A stretch of DNA of 8,704 bases from the NCBI GenBank assembly GCA_028699365.1, contig JAQVUQ010000093.1, positions 1 through 8,704 of the forward strand, given 5' to 3'. Shown here piece after piece: positions 5,676-8,704 of the stretch. Positions within the stretch are counted from its first letter, which is position 1. Every line of letters starts with the position of its first letter. Both the position numbers and the translations under genes were made by a program. The notes under the pieces were generated by a model. The model ran no database searches, was not told the DNA's origin, and saw only the letters and a list, made by a program, of their open reading frames with translations. Origin of the DNA: UBA5359 sp028699365 [NCBI: bacterium] (GTDB lineage: Bacteria > UBP13 > UBA5359).

Positions 5676-7593
5676 ATCTTATAAGATGCCAGTCGTAGAT
5701 AATGCTGTTCCCGGCTCCTGGAGCCGCTGCCAGATTGACGGTGAAACCTGCAGATGTCTTGGCTATATCCGTTACGATATGGCTGTCGACAGACGGTTTG
5801 CCCCTCTCGGATACCGGAGTCAGTGTCAGATAATAAGAAGCATCAGGCTCGGGCTTGTTAAAGGTCACCGTAATACCGGCAGTGTTACCGGATACCGTAA
5901 ACACTCCCCTGAGGTTTTTAGCTGCCGTGCCGCTGCCTGAAATTCCGGACAGGCCCGAGAGACTTCGCGCCTTGATATCGCCCTGGCGCAGCTTGCCTGC
6001 ATATTGCCACCCGTTCGCGCCGCTGACATCGTAGGCCTCGCAGTAGTTATCCGTGCCTCTGTCCTGTATTTCGTCGGCTGCTTTGCCTGATATATTGAAG
6101 TTATAGAAGCGATTGCGCTCGCTGGCGGCATCCAGCGTCAGGTTGTATCTGCCGACGCTACTGAAAGCGATATCTCCGCTGCGACGGTACTGCCCTGTAA
6201 AGACGCAATCATCCGTATCGACTAACTCTATACCGTTGCCGGCACCTGAACCGGCGTTGACAGGATTGCCGAGGCCGAGCTCAGATATAATAAGGCTGTT
6301 GCATCCGCTCAGCCTGAGCTGGGGATTTGCACCCGAATCCGCGTTACCGATATTAGTTATAGTCGTTGTTCTACCGCCGATAATATCGTAAGCAGGCTCC
6401 TTTATTGAGCCATACCTGTTGTAACAATTGGCAAACAGAGAACCGCATAATCTGCCTTTGAATACCTGGTGCCGGCCGCCGCGAGATACGCCTCCCTGTA
6501 TGTTGCGTATTATGCTGGCGTTGATTCCGCTGCCGTCGTCTTCCGGCCAGGTGGAATCGACTTCCAGAACGATGGTATCGTAAGCGGGCGATGTCCCCGG
6601 GCAACAATCACCGTAAATATTCTCCATGTTGCATACCTTCATATTGCCCTCAAGCCGGATCAATCGCCGGTGATAGGTATTATCGCCATAGATGAGTAGA
6701 TTGTACAGATTTATCTGGAGGGTCTCGTTGAGCATGTTCATCTGGGTGGAATTATTCTTTATTTGATAGTGAATGGCTGAAACTCCCGGGACGGCAGGCA
6801 GCAAAAAAGTCATGTCCTTGATGGACTGGTACCAGGTCCGGTAGGGTTCCTGAGGATACGGTAGTACAGGCATCTTCCATTCTATCAGGGCTCTGTTCGG
6901 GGGGAAGCCGGTAGCCGTACTGCTGCCGAATACGGTTCCCCCTCCCATGCCGGCACCTTGCAGCCTGACCAGATTGACTCCAGCGTCACTGGTGCGCGGC
7001 AGTATTATGGGGCTGCTCGTATAATAATGCCCTGCAGGCAAGAAGACCGTTCCCCCGTTATTACTACGTATAGTGGCAGCAGCGTCGACCGTGGCCTGTA
7101 CAGCCGCAGTGTCATCCGTAGCGCCGTCGCCCTTTGCTCCCCACCACTGCGGGTAGACTTTATCCATTATCCCCTTGTTACCGCCAAAGGATATCTTCCC
7201 GGTACCGGTGCAACTGAAGATTTCCTTCATGGGCGCCTGTATGGGGCCGTTGATGGTTACCGTGCCGGTAGTAATATTGAGTTTTCCATCTCCCCAGAAA
7301 CGGAGCGTAATGTTGGCCGGTACCGTAACATCGGCAGCCACGTTCGTGCTCACCGGTATGAGCAGTGTTCTGACGTTGACAGCCCCTATGGCTGTTACAG
7401 CCGCTGCTAAACCGGTATACTTGGAGACATTATCCACTGTCGTATCAAACGATTTATTGGATAAATTCTGCGCCGAGACGGTATCTGCCGGAACGGCCCA
7501 GGCCGTTCCGGTCAGATGTATGGGCAGAAACGTTATTCCGAAAAGAGCGGCAAATACCGATACAAAACATGTCTTCGAAATAGATCTTTTCAT
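5674..7593 (-). CDS. Secreted pectate-lyase-3-type beta-helix protein, paralog A
   Basis: First copy of the tandem family, 639 residues. The ATG at 7593 has GGAGGG 8 nt upstream, the clearest start of the three. Signal peptide at 1-33 (core VSVFAALFGITFL, cleavage near TAWA/VPAD). A leader (about 40-145) contains TLLIPVST, FWGDGKLNITTG, TVTINGPI and IFSCTGTG. VYPQWWGAKGDGATDDTAA at 146-164 is the canonical entry to a pectate lyase 3 beta-helix. The helix region follows to about 545, with RGGRHQVFKGR (371-381), TDDC (460-463) and EIQDRGTDNY (508-517). The C-terminal module (560-639) starts at NLRG and ends YDWHLIR. Proteins of this plan act on, or bind, extracellular polysaccharides; pectate lyases, other beta-helix enzymes and tailspikes share the fold. 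The signal peptide favours a secreted cell product over a phage part. No surface anchor is seen and the substrate is unknown. It follows the UroD-like gene after a 78-nt gap. Confidence 0.9.
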   Translation of the reverse strand: MKRSISKTCFVSVFAALFGITFLPIHLTGTAWAVPADTVSAQNLSNKSFDTTVDNVSKYTGLAAAVTAIGAVNVRTLLIPVSTNVAADVTVPANITLRFWGDGKLNITTGTVTINGPIQAPMKEIFSCTGTGKISFGGNKGIMDKVYPQWWGAKGDGATDDTAAVQATVDAAATIRSNNGGTVFLPAGHYYTSSPIILPRTSDAGVNLVRLQGAGMGGGTVFGSSTATGFPPNRALIEWKMPVLPYPQEPYRTWYQSIKDMTFLLPAVPGVSAIHYQIKNNSTQMNMLNETLQINLYNLLIYGDNTYHRRLIRLEGNMKVCNMENIYGDCCPGTSPAYDTIVLEVDSTWPEDDGSGINASIIRNIQGGVSRGGRHQVFKGRLCGSLFANCYNRYGSIKEPAYDIIGGRTTTITNIGNADSGANPQLRLSGCNSLIISELGLGNPVNAGSGAGNGIELVDTDDCVFTGQYRRSGDIAFSSVGRYNLTLDAASERNRFYNFNISGKAADEIQDRGTDNYCEAYDVSGANGWQYAGKLRQGDIKARSLSGLSGISGSGTAAKNLRGVFTVSGNTAGITVTFNKPEPDASYYLTLTPVSERGKPSVDSHIVTDIAKTSAGFTVNLAAAPGAGNSIIYDWHLIR

Positions 7594-7601
7594 TGCATTA
7601 A

Positions 7602-7607
7602 CCCTCC
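7602..7607 (-). promoter_or_regulatory. Ribosome binding site of paralog A
   Basis: GGAGGG on the minus strand lies 8 nt before the ATG at 7593. Unlike the SD sequences of B and C it is independent of an upstream stop codon, so A can be translated without coupling. Confidence 0.75.
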
Positions 7608-7624
7608 ATAGATAAGTCCATGCA

Positions 7625-7639
7625 GCCGGGAAATCCGGC
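7625..7639 (-). other. Short stem-loop in the gap between the UroD-like gene and paralog A
   Basis: GCCGG and CCGGC are separated by 5 nt, giving a 5-bp G+C stem that a G-T wobble could extend to six. No T-run follows on the minus strand, so it is not a typical intrinsic terminator. It may be chance, or a minor processing or attenuation element. The rest of the 78-nt gap (7594-7671) holds only the SD sequence of paralog A and no recognisable promoter. Confidence 0.3.
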
Positions 7640-7671
7640 CGGTTTCAATATCTATAAACCTCTCAGCATTA

Positions 7672-8704
7672 TCAGTATTTACCGTTCTCCTGCAGTAGTT
7701 CCAAGGCATATTTATAGGTATCCAGGTTGATGGTGGGCGGGACGGAGTGGTCGGAGTGGAAGATATAGGGTATCCTCATCTCGGACAGACCTTTCAGCTT
7801 GGGTACTATCTCCTCTTTGATCTTGGCACGGTCGTTGGTGTTAAGGACCACCACGTTCATGTTGCCCATATAGCTGAGCTTTGTTCCGTATTCTTTGGCT
7901 ATCTCCAGCACGTTGCAGCCGGCCTTGGCTTCCATGGGTTGCAGGCAGTCGAATCCGGCCTCTATGATCAGAGGTATAGCCTGCCTTATATCCCCGCAAC
8001 TGTGCAGGATAACCTTTATGCCGTAATCTTTGAGGAAGGACACCCACGCCTTCTCATACGGCATGGTCAGCTCCTTCAGAACCCGTGGAGAACAGAACAG
8101 ACCATTGGAATAGCCCATGTCCTCATAAACGAAGAAGCCGTCCGGCACTCCCGCCTCGCTGAAGAGCAGAGCATAATGCTCACGGAAGAAGTCCAGGTAT
8201 ACCTGGCAGAAATCATTTATCCACTCCGGCTCCAGCAGCAGGGCCGGCAGGAAGTTCTCATCTCCCATGGTAGCCCTCATATGCTCGAAGATAAACTTAT
8301 TGCCGAAGAGGGAGAACTTGCCCGAGGCCTTAATGCTCTCCAGTTGCTTTTTGGTAGCCTCAATATCTACCAGTCTTTCCCGGTTAACCTGCAACAGGGG
8401 CTCCCGGTATTCCTGCCACTTCTCCGGAGTGGTTACTTCAAAGCCTATATGCTCAGGGGTGCCGGAGCGCTCTTTCCAGTATTTCAGGGTAGCCCCATGG
8501 CCGTCCCTGACTACCTGCCACTCTGCCGATTCCTCAATTACATCCCTGCGCCCCGGAAAGGGCTCGGTGTTTACCCCACCGCCCGCAAGACGCATATCAA
8601 GACCAAAGTAATCGACATGATCATCTCCGGTATAGCCTTGCTCCGGCCAGGCCTTGCCCAGCGTCTCACTCCAGAAATGCTCGTAGCATCCCATCCTGTC
8701 GGGT
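7672..8704 (-). CDS. UroD/corrinoid-methyltransferase-like protein, 5' end cut by the window edge
   Basis: The frame is open through the right edge. The codons before the first in-window methionine (8694) read P-D-R, giving PDRMGCYEHFW, which matches the PDR motif near the start of this superfamily. The true start is therefore upstream, by perhaps 15-20 residues. Numbered from 8694, seen motifs are EDMGYSNG (191-198), HSCGD (231-235), FDCLQPMEAKAGCNV (248-262), SYMGNMNV (274-281) and FHSDHSVPP (312-320). The family includes HemE uroporphyrinogen decarboxylase and cobalamin-dependent methyltransferases such as MtaA and MtbA. The HemE substrate-binding RQAGRY motif is absent from the visible N-terminus, so heme synthesis is unlikely. 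The H-x-C zinc motif of the methyltransferases is present, but the expected C-terminal cysteine ligand is replaced by the SDH region. No signal peptide is visible, so it is probably cytoplasmic. A methyl-transfer role in catabolism is inferred, not shown. Confidence 0.87.
   Translation of the reverse strand, partial: PDRMGCYEHFWSETLGKAWPEQGYTGDDHVDYFGLDMRLAGGGVNTEPFPGRRDVIEESAEWQVVRDGHGATLKYWKERSGTPEHIGFEVTTPEKWQEYREPLLQVNRERLVDIEATKKQLESIKASGKFSLFGNKFIFEHMRATMGDENFLPALLLEPEWINDFCQVYLDFFREHYALLFSEAGVPDGFFVYEDMGYSNGLFCSPRVLKELTMPYEKAWVSFLKDYGIKVILHSCGDIRQAIPLIIEAGFDCLQPMEAKAGCNVLEIAKEYGTKLSYMGNMNVVVLNTNDRAKIKEEIVPKLKGLSEMRIPYIFHSDHSVPPTINLDTYKYALELLQENGKY

Noticed and set aside
5676-5687. Perfect 12-bp palindrome ATCTTATAAGAT at the end of paralog A, considered as an operator or terminator
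   Set aside because: It lies within the last codons and stop of A, is A+T-rich with no T-run, and is broken at the equivalent site at the end of B, so it is probably chance.
1838-7593. Beta-helix genes as prophage tailspikes
   Set aside because: All three have Sec signal peptides and sit among metabolic and esterase genes, with no phage structural, lysis or packaging genes in the window.
7672-8704. Genuine HemE uroporphyrinogen decarboxylase of heme synthesis
   Set aside because: The HemE N-terminal RQAGRY motif is missing, while the H-x-C motif of the methyltransferase branch is present and no heme genes are nearby.

Overview
The window is an 8.7 kb stretch of bacterial DNA, about half G+C by eye. 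Every supportable gene lies on the minus strand, so transcription runs from high to low coordinates. Strong Shine-Dalgarno (SD) sequences (GGAGGG, AGGAGG) precede the genes, and several products carry Sec-type signal peptides. The mix of a UroD/corrinoid-methyltransferase-like protein, secreted beta-helix proteins and an SASA-type esterase is typical of anaerobic polysaccharide users such as Lentisphaerota, Armatimonadota or some Clostridia. The phylum cannot be settled from the sequence, and the SD use argues mildly against Bacteroidota.

Layout in transcription order: (1) a UroD-like methyltransferase-family protein, cut at its 5' end by the window edge (8704-7672); (2) a 78-nt gap with a small hairpin; (3) three tandem paralogous secreted pectate-lyase-3/right-handed beta-helix proteins, here called A (7593-5674), B (5661-3715) and C (3703-1838); (4) a secreted SGNH-type SASA/carbohydrate esterase (1775-876); (5) an unrecognised secreted protein (start 803) that runs off the left edge. 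Gaps are 78, 12, 11, 62 and 72 nt. No intrinsic terminator or convincing internal promoter was found, so this looks like one transcription unit or part of one.

A, B and C share one plan: signal peptide, a beta-strand-rich leader, the WWGAKGDG-TDDT entry motif of the pectate lyase 3 fold, a long beta-helix region, and a C-terminal module of about 80 residues ending in YDW-L-R. At the A/B and B/C junctions the stop codon lies inside or next to the next gene's SD sequence, and the two junctions are nearly the same, as expected from repeated duplication of one unit. The array is mosaic: A and C are closer in the middle and C-terminus, while B pairs with either neighbour at the N-terminal end. Working together, the products could bind or cleave and deacetylate an extracellular polysaccharide, with the cytoplasmic UroD-like protein perhaps handling a methyl group. 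That role is inference, since no substrate or activity can be read from the sequence.

Nothing convincing was found on the plus strand. Its many open frames are antisense shadows of the minus-strand genes. No RNA genes, CRISPR arrays or insertion sequences were seen.
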